Shown: positions 49,320 through 61,158 of the stretch, one piece after another
Position numbering within the stretch: position 1 is the first letter of the stretch
Layout of the letters: each line of letters opens with the position of its first letter
Assembly (NCBI GenBank): GCA_029204225.1
Contig: CM055102.1
Span: 27,630,922 to 27,694,921 of the forward strand
DNA: 64,000 bases
Source: Diphasiastrum complanatum
Taxonomy: Eukaryota > Streptophyta > Lycopodiopsida > Lycopodiales > Lycopodiaceae
Direction of reading: 5' to 3'
Made by a program: the position numbers and the translations under genes
The notes under the pieces: model-generated
The model's database searches: none
What the model was told of the DNA's origin: nothing
The model's input: only the letters and a program-made list of their open reading frames with translations

Positions 49320-49540
49320 GGCACGAGACGAGTATCAGTTTCCAGATAGTGCGCTATTACGGATGAGGGGGAAGCTGGAAGGTCGAGATGTTCTTGTATT
49401 ATTCGACACCGGCTCCTCAAATAATATTATCAAATCTCGTGGGGTGAAGAAGCTTAACTTGGCTATTGTGCCTTCTGATTATCGGTATACAGTTGAGATG
49501 CCAGATGGTAAGGGCGTAGGGATCGACGAGTTTCTCAGGC
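49320..49540 (+). pseudogene. gypsy aspartic protease fragment
   Basis: Reads DSALLRMRGKLEGRDVLVLF followed by the active-site DTGSSNNII and VEMPDGKGVG. This is the typical Ty3/gypsy protease on the plus strand. It begins right after the hAT element and breaks off near 49540. Confidence 0.7.
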
Positions 49541-50429
49541 ACTACTTACTATTCACACTTACTTTGAGAAGCCACAATTACCACTATAGTCATAGTCCAA
49601 AATTGTGCTTGAGTGTAACCTACAATTAGAGACCTTGACTCCAGGCTAGATACTAATCCTAGTTATCAAGGACATAACATCACATATGTCCTATAAGTTC
49701 CAAAAAGACAATAGAAATAGTGAGAAAAGTTGACTAGTACAAATTGTGCTTGATCATGATAATGAAGTTTGTAATCTTTGACTTTAGTCACTCTAGCTTT
49801 TATGAGGCCCCAATACCCCTGTTACAGCATCTATTGGTCAAAATTGTTAAACAACCTAAGAAATGTTTCAAGATGTCTCAAATTTTTGAGTTTTAAGCTC
49901 TTCATTGCTACCTTGGTGGCGATATTGCCTACATCTCCATATAAATTCTATACTTTTGGTCACTTACCAATCTAAGGCTTATTTACCAAGTAATAAACCT
50001 TGAAAAGATTTGAGCTTATGGAACAAAGTATACAAATAAATGCTGACATACTTGTGTCGTTTGCAGTAAGATATGTTCCTTGTCTTAGGTGCTTGATTGT
50101 TTCCAGAGACAACTTGTACCTATTCATTTCAAAAGCAAATCAATGGAATACATTGTATGAAGTTTGAATAGAATCTAAGACTTTCACATGGAGTTAGTTC
50201 ATTTCCAACTAAAGAAAAGAAATAAGTAGATCTCACCATTTGAAAAAAGAAAAGCAAAACTTTTAATACACCACATCAATTTGAGCTTAATTTTGCAATT
50301 GATTTGCAACTAGTGATATTAGAGACCAATTGAAAGGACTTAGAATAGTCAAAACAAGATAAGTTCTTGAGTATTTAAAATTTGTGAATTGTTGTCCAAA
50401 ATATGAAAGAGAATATGTCTCTTGGCTAG
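49541..50429. other. No gene seen
   Basis: AT-rich, many short frames only. Nothing recognisable on either strand. Confidence 0.4.
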
Positions 50430-50435
50430 AGCCAA

Positions 50436-50570
50436 TGATACCCATTCCTAAGGATTTCCCTTAGGAACAGGTAGGGTAGCGTTCCTTAGGAAAAGGCCGT
50501 TTTGTTCCCAAGGAACAGTTTTAGGAACTGTTCCTAAATTTCTTTCTCTGATTCAAACCGTTCCTTAGCT
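50436..50570. repeat. Cluster of TTCCTTAGGAA palindromes
   Basis: Within about 135 bases there are several variants of GTTCCTTAGGAAC: cattcctaagga, cccttaggaacag, gttccttaggaaaa, gttcccaaggaacag, ttaggaactgttcctaa and gttccttagc. Resembles the subterminal repeats of a hAT-like element, but no matching second end was found. A 17-base G run follows at 50673-50689. Confidence 0.6.
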
Positions 50571-52023
50571 GTTGTGAATGCCAGAACTGGTTGCCAGCGG
50601 GAATGGGCTTTTGGTGCTCTGTGGAGCCCGAGCAGGAGGCCGCGTGGGTGGGCGTTTATGGAGGGAATGTGAGGGGGGGGGGGGGGGGGTTTAATTAAGA
50701 ACTGTAGTTTTTTTTTTTTAGTTTTTCCTCTTATGTATTCTACGGGATCTATGTTAAATTCGGTTACAGTTTTCTAATGGCAGTTTGGCAATGTGTAAAC
50801 AGCATTTTTAGGATTATTGCCTTGTAATTTGCTAGGCAAATTACAAGTTTAATGGGGATAGTTTGTTATTGACATTGCTTTCACGAAACACTGTAATACC
50901 CGGAACAAACTTGTAATTCACAAAAAAAATTGGGATAATCGCAAACAAGGAAGTTCCTGTTTGGGGAGACAAATTTCCCACTTCTCTTGGGATTGGACAG
51001 GCCTCATTTGACATGGGAGACCCGATCGATTCCAATTAACTGCTTTACTTATTCAATAAAGCCGTTTTTGGAACTTCATTGAACAAAGTCATAATCAAAT
51101 GCAAAAAGTTTAACAATTTGCAATCATTTAACTACCGCATGGGCAATCGGGAATTGGGCATCTATGCCCAAAAGATTTCCAATTTTTTTGGCCAAGGTGC
51201 AACCCTTTGACCACCATTGTTGTTTCACGAAAGGGCATGCATGGCTAAAACGGCCCCGAGACCCAAAACTTGTAAGCCAATGAATGAGACGAAATCAATT
51301 TTTTTAACACTAGAAGCTGTTAGTCACCAAAAGAAGAAACTAAGAAACCGATATAAAATGAAATGCCATATGACACTCTAATCAAATATTTCTGAAGAGT
51401 CGTAAGGCCCGATGGGTAGAACTCATTCAGAAGTTTGATTTTCAGATTCGTCATATCACAACAATCAATCAAGACTTTACAATTCTTAAGAACCGAGAAA
51501 TCTGACACAAAATGATTCAACTAGAAAACTGTAAGCTTTTATAAAGGTTACATGCAATTTTTGTATTGCACATTAAATTAAATTCACCCCATCAGTAGAG
51601 CAATTCTAATTGAAACATCTTAATCGAATTTGATTTTAATTGGATTAAATTCCCACTCATTCTCTCCCATTTCTAAATCTGTCACTCAAGGAATGTTAGG
51701 GCGAGACTTACAATCCTTTTAGTGACCGGAAAGATTAAGAAAAGGGGTAAGGCTTTGAGCTGGAATTTGTACTACGAAGTTAGAATTCAGAGGAATTTCT
51801 GAGAACTTTAAATAGTACCGATTTATTGGACTTGTGTTATATGAGTCATTTGCCAGATCTAGAGATTTTAAAAATCTCTAAGAGACAAATTTATTCCAAT
51901 GAAATCAATCGATTCTTGGACGATTTGATCAGGAAATGGATGGTCTTCTTGGAGGAAATCTTGTGTTATGGGACGCAAGCAATTCCAAAAGGGAGATCTG
52001 AAACTACTAGATCAGGTTGACCA

Positions 52024-52900
52024 TAGTACGGCCGTAAATCTTGAATGATGCTAAATACTATTGGTCACAAGAGGGTGTTTTGTCGAAAATTTGAGGTATT
52101 GGTCATGACCCCTTATGGATATCTCAAATTTACAAAACCGGAAACCCTACAAGCTCTTTCTTTATTCGGCGAATATATTAGTGAATTTCTTCATGTGATT
52201 CCTTGAATGGTGATTGTTATTACCCCATAACCTTGGACGATGTCACACGAATGGTTAATAAACATGTTTTCTAATATATAGCAACTCTTCCTTGAATAAT
52301 CAAATAAATCATTTTTCTGATTATACGGGACAATTCTCTATGGGGTAGCAAAGAATATCTTTGGATAAGTCATTCAAGGAAATGTGTTGGGGCATTAACT
52401 GTATTAAGTTACGTTGATGCAACACATATTTTTTGACTTTCGAGATTTTTCAAACTTCTTCACCTAACCATTTCTAGATTGATATGTGCCTCTTGGAAAC
52501 TCGTGTAGTTTCCTATTAGAAGGGGTTATCTAGGAGAAACATCTATTGCATAGTGTCTAGGAGGAATCCGTAATATGTATAGATGGACTAGTTTCTAGAA
52601 TCAGGATCGATAGGATATTCTTAATATTACAAGAATCTTCTAAGGATTGTTGCTGATATCTAGTTAGATGATGTAAGGGAACGAAAATTAGAAAACATTC
52701 TTGTAGTAGAAGGGTTGTTGATTACAAATTTGATCGATTTGTATCAAAACTAGAGAGTTCTATTACAAGAAAGTGGTTTGTTGGAACTAGTTCCTTGCAG
52801 GTTGTGATCAGCTTGATCTTAGTGTGAACTAGGACCCGTGAGTTGATGCAAGGAATGAAATTCACTCTAACAATATATTCTTTTGAAAATTTTTTTTAGA
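52024..52900 (+). repeat. Family D repeat, inverted partner of 21361-22290
   Basis: Matches the reverse complement of 21361-22290 in order. On the plus strand it is followed about 400 bases later by a gag fragment, so it may be the 5' part of a decayed retrotransposon. Confidence 0.55.
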
Positions 52901-53312
52901 GTCCACTAGACACTCACGGAAATTCTATTGCTCCTCTCGGAAAAAGTAATATTTTCCTTATGGGCCAAAACAATCAAGATAGTTTCCAGTCCAATCCATA
53001 AACAATCAACCAATAATTGTCAATCTCCTCTTTATGCAACTACATTTACTAGCGGTACAACAATGCATGCCAAAGATAATGTGGAACAAAGTAATTTGGC
53101 ATGCCAATAGATGCAAGAAAGGTCAATGGGCAATCGTTAATTTGGCATGCCAATAGATGCAAGAAAGGTCAATGGGCAATCGTTTTGACTCTATCTCGAC
53201 ACATATTTCACAATAGCCAATTGATGTTCAAACTAATTGTCTTGAATATACTAACAATCTTGCTATTCTAGCACAAATACAAACTGGAGCAGACATATAA
53301 GTAGCCAAATGT

Positions 53313-53516
53313 ATGAGTTTGGATAATTCCCCTCAAAAGCTTACCTTTGATGGAGAATTGAGTTCCATAGACATTAAAGACTGGATAGGTAACTTGGATG
53401 AGAATCCTCATCTATATTTAAGTTATAATCGAGGCAAGATTACATTAGCAACATATTACTTCAGAGGAAAAGCCTTTCATTGGTGGCAAATAGTGGTCTC
53501 TACAGTTAAAGGTTGA
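53313..53516 (+). pseudogene. Retrotransposon gag fragment
   Basis: Contains QKLTFDGELSSIDIKDWIGN, then ATYYFRGKAFHWWQIV. The FxG...W(I/L) start and the LxGxAxxWW motif are diagnostic of Ty3/gypsy gag. The frame stops at 53516. A 40-base duplication (caatagatgcaagaaaggtcaatgggcaatcgtt, split across 53104-53182) lies just upstream. Confidence 0.65.
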
Positions 53517-54560
53517 ACATGGAGTGCCTTTTTGATAGTGATTTATATGGAATTACTTTTGAAAGTAAATCAAACGAGTGACACTACAATGATGATAAGT
53601 TCAAACATCAATATAATAATCAGCTTTTTGATGACGAACATAAATAACTTTCACCACAACCAAAATTTAGTACAAATGACACTTTTATAGTATTGAGCTT
53701 GCTAAGTTGATGAGTTTTGCTTTTTGCTACACTAAAATCCGAGCTCAAACGAAATTATAGGAGTCCAAAAATTGGTAAAAAAAATATAAAAATATAACAA
53801 CTAGAGGGGGCATCTTTTTAAAAAAATCTCCCAATCATGATTATTGAAGTAAGAACAATTGCACAATATTGGGCATGCAATATTAATCACTTTTGCTATT
53901 GGTTGTACTGAAATCCGAGTTCAAACAGAAAAGATATGGACTTAGAAAAAATGAAATAGGAAAATGGAAAAAAATAAACTTAGAAGAAAGGGCCTTCATA
54001 GAAACTTTAAATTGGATTTGAGAAGCTTTGAAGTCCTTGAACATTTGCTCATCAAACATCTAGAATGGTTGAAGATTTTAGAAATGTTGTCGACAAGAAA
54101 AACTAAGCCGTAAAAAAATTAGCATGCTTGTAAAAAACAAAAAATTCAGGGTTCAAGAGAGAGAAACAAGTATAGGGAGGTGGGATGCAATGGGCACAAG
54201 GAGAAATTTTTTTTCTTTTCTTTTCTAGCAAGGAAAAAAAGCAGGAGAGTCCAGAAGCTAAAATGGTAGGGGGGGGAAATGCAAATAAGTTAAAGATACA
54301 AGTATAATTTAGGGCTGTGAGTAGAATTAGGGCTGAGAGTAGAATTAGGAGTACAAATTAGGGCTGCAAGTACAATTAAGGCAGCAAGTAAAAAAATTTA
54401 TGAAAACCTAAACTTCAAAATGAAAAGGAATGAAAGAAATCCCTTAAGAAACAAAACTTCACAAGTGAAGTTTTGAAGGTTGTCCAAAGTTACAAAGGAA
54501 AATCCGGCAAAGGCTTAAGCTAGTATACAAATAATGCCATATCTCTATCAAATCATGACC
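53517..54560. other. No gene seen
   Basis: AT-rich, probably the continuation of the decayed gag element. 54305-54390 has short repeats of the type agggctg(c/a)(g/a)agtaga/caatta. Confidence 0.35.
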
Positions 54561-54564
54561 AAAT

Positions 54565-54790
54565 CAGGTCACAATTGGCTCATATTCAAGCTGGGGCTTA
54601 ACCTCTAGCAACCCACAATCTTACATTCGAAAAGTCCTTCCTAATACAAAGGAAGACAATTTTGTAGCAAATATTCCTCTTGCCTTAAAAGGCATTGAGG
54701 CCCTTCCTGAAACAGAGGAGGGCGAGATTATAGGAGCTGTTGTTTTATCAGTTCCTAATACTGATATAGAAAATATAGAAAAATTGATTG
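54565..54790 (+). other. Coding-like stretch, unrecognised
   Basis: Plus strand reads VLPNTKEDNFVANIPLALKG, then ALPETEEGEIIGAVVLSVPN and ENIEKLIEKN. It is open, with protein-like composition, and stops where the antisense gypsy RT begins. I do not recognise it; it could be part of a retroelement polyprotein or a host exon. Confidence 0.3.
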
Positions 54791-55080
54791 AAAAAAACTG
54801 TAGGCTTTTGCTCCTACTACTCTGTCCAAAACACTTTCCGTAAATGGTAAAGAAAAATGATCCTTCTTTGTAACTACATTTAATGCTTACAAGTTCACAC
54901 AAATTTGCATTTCACCGTTCTTTTTGGGTACTATCACTATCAGTGATATCCATTCTGTGTGCTCAATTTCATAAATGAAATCAGCATCAAGTAACTTCTG
55001 CAACTCCTACTTGATCAATTCCGTGTAGTTAGGATTGCAGCGATAGTAGCGGCTCAACTTGGGGACAAAGCAATCCAGAA
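54790..55080 (-). pseudogene. gypsy reverse transcriptase fragment
   Basis: Minus strand reads ELQKLLDADFIYEIEHTEWI then IVIVPKKNGEMQICVNL, and in the next frame ALNVVTKKDHFSLPFTESVL and DRVVGAKAYSFF. This is the N-terminal finger region of Ty3/gypsy RT, with internal stops. Confidence 0.65.
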
Positions 55081-56742
55081 ATCGAAAATCAAGAAAACTA
55101 ACTAACTAGTGACTAGAGATTCTATTAAAACTCCAAGAAAACCACCAATTACGATGAGAAAAGGATCAAATGCTCAAATACGAGAATTATCATGTGCCTA
55201 TCATAGAATGCTAACACTTGATCCATTCATAAGCATCAATTAGCTTGGTAAAACAAGAAATCAAGAAACTAAACAAATTAGAAGAAGCTTCACCAAATAT
55301 GGCAAAGAAGGATAGAAATCTCCATTGAATGATCATTCATTACAATAGGGACTTAAGCCACTCATGTCACATGAGATGTTCTTACTACGGAGGGAACTAT
55401 GCCAAGCTGATCGGCAGAGTCATCATGATACACAGCTGTAATTACGTCCTTCTCCTCTAGGAGAAGATTGTGGACAAATCCAGAGCCAGATGATGATGAT
55501 GATAATGATGACATCCCTACACAGGACCAGACTGCAAATCACTCAGCATCATATGGCAGTTTGAGATAATCACCCATTTTCATTGGTAGGAAGGTCCAAT
55601 ATCCCTTCATACCTTGCTAATTCGAATCCACAGCTTAAGGCCCTGCAGTTTATGCTTGTCATCCATTAGCATGCCCTTTATTGAGGAAACACTGTCATTA
55701 GTCTGGATAGGCTGAAACGGGCAGATGAGAGGTTGACTTGAGAAAGGAGAAAATTTAGAAATGGGTTGAGAGATTTGCTCAGCACATTATGTAGCATGTT
55801 GCTTCTCCCTCTACTCTTCCATCTACATGTACAACACCAATATCCAAAGATGAGGTTTAAACACAGATACCATAGATTAGGCATAACCATGTGTGTTTCA
55901 AAGAGAATGTTCCAAATGCAGTACAGGTGAAGGATCACGAGGACATATGTGAAAATGAGTCAACAACACAACTATATGAGACCTAGCCCATGGATCACAA
56001 GATGTTCCAAAGGAGCAGACGTTAAAGAACTATATCATGAAGCATAGGCACACGAAGATGAGATAGACACAATCATTCAGAGTTTCTTGAATCTTTCATA
56101 GCTCAAATAGTGGCACACCTTTCTATAGTTAGTTCTCAAGTACGTTTCTCTGCTCCTCTAGTAGTTCTTATACATGCAAATGTCTAGCAATATCACAAGA
56201 CACTTCTAGTCAACAGCCCTCTTACAAATGATCTTAGATACCATGGGTCCTTTTGTGGTTCTACTGAAGATACTATTTCAACATCACAAGTATGCTCAAA
56301 GCAAACTATTCTTGCTTTTGATTGTTAGGCATTTTTTAAGCTGATTCTTGTTGATGCTACTAGGCATTTGGGGTCTCTTTGAATATCTTGGGAATTCATC
56401 GCATGCTAGATCCCATTCTTACCTCCTATTTTATGGCATTCCTAGTCCATACAACTAGCATTGAATGCATTTGATTCAACCCCTATTGATGCTTCAGTCG
56501 TGGTCCCTTCAATCATCATCTATGTGTGCCTTTCCAAGTCCATTTCTTCCTCCTATATGGCAGTCGTGATCAATATGACTAAATCATCTAATTGTTTTCA
56601 CATTGGGATCCGTTCCTCTATGACATCTCTATTTTTGTTATTTTTGTTCTCCTCTGGCACTCTTGGTCTATCAGAGTGATGCAAAGAAGCATGGTGAGCT
56701 CATTCATATGCCATGGTATTTCTGTACATGCACAAGAATCAT
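55081..56742. other. No gene recognised
   Basis: Probably further degraded retroelement sequence on the minus strand (a GATGAT repeat at 55490-55515), but no motif is firm enough to name. Confidence 0.35.
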
Positions 56743-56750
56743 GTTAGTAC

Positions 56751-57507
56751 CATAGTTGCAGCGATACCCCACTCGCTGGGTTCGCGTTTCGCGAACCACG
56801 ATTTTGCGAATCGTGTTTTGAACCGCGAATCGTGCAAAAAAAAAAAAAAATGGAAGAATAGCCTATGGCTGAAATTTTTTTAGGGGAGCAATGGTCAAAC
56901 CAGCGTTTTGCCTCCCAAAAGTGCAGTAGATTTGCTCTGGTTCTCAGTAATTGTTAATGCTACAGTTTGAACTTTGGGCTATCAACTCTATGGATGATGA
57001 TCATTTCACTGGAGATGTGAGTGCAATGTGCATACAGTTGGGGGCATAGATATTGAGCCCTTATCGGCGTGCATTTGGACCCCATTTTTATCTACGGGGG
57101 GGGTGCAAGGGGGGGGCGACATCCCCCCTGCTACTATCGCCGGCCCCCCCAAAGCAAAAAGCAAGGTACAATTGCTCTACAGTTCTCTATCTCTGTCCCA
57201 CTGGAACCATCTGTGATCATAACGAATAGGCTAGGAGTTAGTTTTGAGTTTTTATCTTTTTTTTAATAATTTTTTATATTGAAAGGAGCTAAAGCATAAA
57301 CCTGGGAGTTAATGCATCTAAACTGGACCATCTTGTACCCGAAACATTCGGCAAACTACACAGTAATGATGCTCTTAATTAGAGCTTTCATCTCATACCC
57401 ATATTGCCCAAAAAAAATCAACAAAAAAAAAACACGTTTCTGAGCGTTTCTACAAAAAATCCGAAACACGATTCTAGACCGCGTTTCGGAATCAGAGTGC
57501 AATTATG
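56751..57507 (-). mobile_element. Non-autonomous hAT-like element, copy M1
   Basis: 757 bases, start catagttgcagcg and end gtgcaattatg. It is flanked by a perfect 8-bp direct repeat GTTAGTAC (56743-56750 and 57508-57515). The inner sequence aligns with the copies at 58669 and 61159 in reverse orientation (for example agtgcaatgtgcatacagttggggg). The ends carry cgcgaatcg/gcgaacc-type repeats. No transposase is encoded. 8-bp duplication and CA...TG ends fit the hAT superfamily. Confidence 0.85.
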
Positions 57508-57515
57508 GTTAGTAC

Positions 57516-58381
57516 ATCCTGGCAGAGTCAATTCATTGCCATGTGCTAGCAGAATTTTAAACTTCGGCATAGTTTTGTTGTTTGTGTTTGTTAGCAACAT
57601 TCTGACAAATATATAGAGATGCATAGTCTTGTTGACCAGGTGTTTGGTGTTTGTATTTATGTTGGGAGAATTGTAACATGTTATTTGGACCCATATTGAT
57701 AAGTTAGCATAATGGTGCCTCGTTAATTCATTTAGACACCTAAAGCACTAGTTACTTACCTTACATCCATTATGATGTCATGTGGTCACTAGTTAAGTAA
57801 CTTGGGTCCCGCTGGTCCTTAGTACCTTAGGTAAGAAGAGAGACCATTCTAAAGGGTGCCAATCCCAACAGGCTGCTAGACAGTGTAAGTGGCATAACTT
57901 GCAAGCATTCCATAGTTGGTTGATTCCAAGGCTCATGTATTCTTATGGGGGATTCCACACCCAGTCCTTGTAGAAGGACTAGTAGAATGGAATATCATTG
58001 ATAGTACTATGATCTTCATAGGAAATAGCTTAATAATCACTAGTTTGGTTATCTACTTTTGTTTACATGATGATCTATGCTTAATCTTGTTCATAAATGC
58101 CTCCAAAGCACTATAAGGGCAACTTCCAGGTATTATTAGTTGATCATTCGAAAATCCTTGAGTTCTTTATAGGAGACTCATACAACAAAGGCTCTATAAT
58201 TCTATTAATGCTCAACTCATTGATGATTGTACACGATGCGACAAGTTGCAATTCGCTGGAATCGGGGATTCACGATTCTACGAATCGTCATTCGCTGCCC
58301 AACTTCACTTTTTTTTTTAGTTGAAATTAAAAAAAACAAAAAACAAAAAGAAGATACGAAAAAGGAGACCCGCGTTGGCCG

Positions 58382-58383
<2 letters not shown>
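57516..58383. other. Spacer with a partial hAT-like end
   Basis: No gene. At 58235-58295 a stretch (gttgcaattcgctggaatcg, then cacgattctacgaatcgt) resembles the ends of the neighbouring hAT-like elements, so a partial copy may begin here. Confidence 0.4.

Positions 58384-58458
<75 letters not shown>
58384..58458. repeat. (GA)n microsatellite
   Basis: About 37 GA units, next to the partial hAT-like end. Confidence 0.95.
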
Positions 58459-58461
<3 letters not shown>

Positions 58462-58668
58462 GGCCAGGAGGTGATGGATAGGGGCATGTGAGCAATCAGT
58501 GGCTATCTACTCATCGTGCCGGAGGTGGTGCACACAGTGGTTGCGGCATTCGAGTCCTATGGCGAGCGAAATCCTTGAGCGAAGATTTTAGGCAAGTGTA
58601 CGCTTTGTTTTTTGAAATTGATTACATTGAGCTATAGGTAACGAAATCTAGCGGTTCAAATTCTAAAC

Positions 58669-59449
58669 CATAGATGCATTGCGATTCTGAATTGCGATTC
58701 AAAATCGCAATCAGAAACGCGTTTCGGGATTTTCCCAGAATCGGGCAGAATCGTTTTTTTTTTGAAATTTTTTTAGGCAATATGGGTATTAGATGAAAGC
58801 TCTGATTGAGAGCATTATGACTTTGCAGTTTGCTGACTGTTTCGGGTGCGAAACACCAAAAAGTGTCTTTTCACTCAGGGAGTTGGAAGGCCAAATCATG
58901 AAGAGGCCTTACCGTCGGGGCCGGGGTCTACCGGCAGCCCCCGAACCCCGCCGTTGGGGGGCGTTGCTCCCCAAACCCCCCGTTTCCCGGGGGGCTACCG
59001 CCCCCCAAACCCCCTAGAGCTTCTTGCTATATAGACACTGTAAATAAAAATGCTACCGCCCCCCCGTAAATAAAAATGGGGTCCAAATGCACGCCGAGAA
59101 GGGCCCAATATTTATGGCCCCAACTGTATGCACATTGCACTCACATCTCCAGTGAAACGATTGCAAAAGTGATCATCATCCATACAGTTGATAGCCCAAA
59201 CTGTAGCATTAACATTTACTGAAAACCAGAGCAAATGACAACTGGATAGCTATTGAAAATAAGATCTGTTTGTGCCTCATCTACTGCACTTCTGAGAGGC
59301 AAAACGCTGGTTTGACCATTGAACCCCTAAAAAAATTTCAGCCATAAGCTATTTTTCCCAAAAAAAAAAAAAAAAAATTTGCGATTCTGGGTTCAGAATC
59401 GCGATTCGCGAATCGTGGACCCAGCGAATTGCGATTCGGTGCACCTATG
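58669..59449 (+). mobile_element. Non-autonomous hAT-like element, copy M2
   Basis: 781 bases, starting catagatgcattgcgattc and ending gtgcacctatg. Flanks are TTCTAAAC (58661-58668) and TCCTAAAC (59450-59457), an 8-bp target duplication with one mismatch. Subterminal gattc/gaatcgcgattcgcg repeats at both ends. Contains a GC-rich core (58900-59020) with strong hairpins. No transposase. Confidence 0.85.
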
Positions 59450-59639
59450 TCCTAAACCACCTTTCTCCATGCCCATGGTAATTCCTATGATGTTGATTTT
59501 GGCCATTACGACACGCCTAGCAAGCTTTGAATGCAACACCCTAAATCCATGTGTGTTTTGGCCATTTTTATGAACTATCCTATAGGCATTTGATTTTGAG
59601 GGGATGTTTGAACCTAGACTGTCTTTCTACATGCCTACA

Positions 59640-60020
59640 GAGACTCCTATGTTGTTAGTTTCGCCTGACATCGTCAAGTGTAGTGCATCGAAAAAAAAGC
59701 TCCTCCTGTAAAATTTCCCAATCACCTGACATGAAACGCCAAATTTTGTTATGAGTTTCTCGATGACCTCCTTCACCATCTCTAGGAGGAAGAGGCAAAC
59801 ACCAAAGGGGAAAAAGTAAGAAGGCATGCCAAGCAACAATATCAGAAGGGTTGGTAGTTAAACGGGTTAAAGGCAGCCGAAGAGCTCTTTGTACGTCCAG
59901 GCGAAGTGCAATTGGAATGCCGGCATAAAGGCGAGAACAAGGGAAACCAAGATAGAAGGAGCCCAAAATATCAAGCAGTGATGGGCAAGGTGATGCAAAA
60001 AATAGAAGGTCTACCAATAG
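59640..60020 (-). pseudogene. Fragment of a LINE-type protein
   Basis: Reads RLTTNPSDIVAWHAFLLFPL, then LPPRDGEGGHRETHNKIWRF and SGDWEILQEEL. The pattern AWxxxLLFPxxxLxxPPRxGxGGHRE...FxxGDWExL is one I associate with the region before RT in some non-LTR retrotransposon proteins. No RT follows. Family assignment is from memory and moderately sure. Confidence 0.45.
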
Positions 60021-61150
60021 TTATGTTTTCTGATTGAGATCTTGGCAGTTTGGTGGAGCAAATAGAAGCAACAGGAGCCTTCACGTGATTTTTTTTCTCA
60101 AAACATAAAATAACAAATCTATCTTACAACAGATGATTGTTTTCCCCTACACAGTCATCCTTATTTATCCAAGCAGCTTACAAAGGTAACCAAGTCTTTA
60201 TACTCTTTGGTTGTGGAAATGAAACAAAAAAAGTGTACATGAAATGTTTAAGTTTTTCTCAAGATTAAAGATAGTTCATGTCAAGAAGAATGTATAATTT
60301 TGTTCCCTAAATTCCAAATAGGGCTATTCCTCCGATCAAGCACTATGTAAGTTTTCCAAACATAGAGCAAAGTTAAGGCACTAACATCACAAATTTTTGC
60401 TTGACGAATCACATTTAACCGAGAGTAACGGCCACAATCATAGACCTATTCAAATAAACCTTTACTATTCATTACTCTTCAAATTTGGATCACTTAGGAA
60501 CTTTGGGGAGAAAAAACTCCAAAATCTTCACACATCAACATAAGCACTAGGATTATGTAGAAATACCTCCATGTGATATCCTGCTCTTAAAGCACACATT
60601 GGATGATAACCTTTTGAACACTTTATACAATGAGTGCATGCACCATGAGCCTGCTTGCATACTTCACAGACCTTCACATAAGAGAGAACGACTCATAAGA
60701 TTAGCCATCTATTTCTTATGCACCTACACAAACCAAGCATCAACCTCATTTCAGAAACCACCAACACAACATAAAGCCATTGAATTGAGAACTTAGAACC
60801 AATCATAAGAGAAATTCTTACATACTGCAGTTTTATGTCAAAAAGCAACAGACAAATGCATATACCAAAAATTTATCCCAACAAAAATTATCACAAATGG
60901 CACCATGCCTGGGGGATCAAGATGGAGGTCCCACCCCTGAAAGGATCTGTTCCAACTGAAATGCTATCACAACTAGAGATGTCATCTATTGCTAGTTCGG
61001 TTGATTCTAGACAGTTAGAATGTCTTGGACTTTTTGAAAGTTGATATCACAATAAGGACTATGCTTATGACCAGTGATATTCAACTACAACGTGCCAATG
61101 ATGTTCAAAGTCATAACATGGGAGAATAAACATCTCCAAAATAAAATTTG
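60021..61150. other. No gene recognised
   Basis: Plus-strand frames at 60599-60796 and 60920-61044 (PLKGSVPTEMLSQLEMSS, ending LECLGLFES before a stop) look slightly coding-like but match no family I know. Confidence 0.3.
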
Positions 61151-61158
61151 ATTAAGAC

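Noticed and set aside
58895-59020. GC-rich block considered as rRNA or organelle insertion
   Set aside because: It recurs at 61430-61560 inside the same transposon family and has no rRNA helix order; it belongs to the element.
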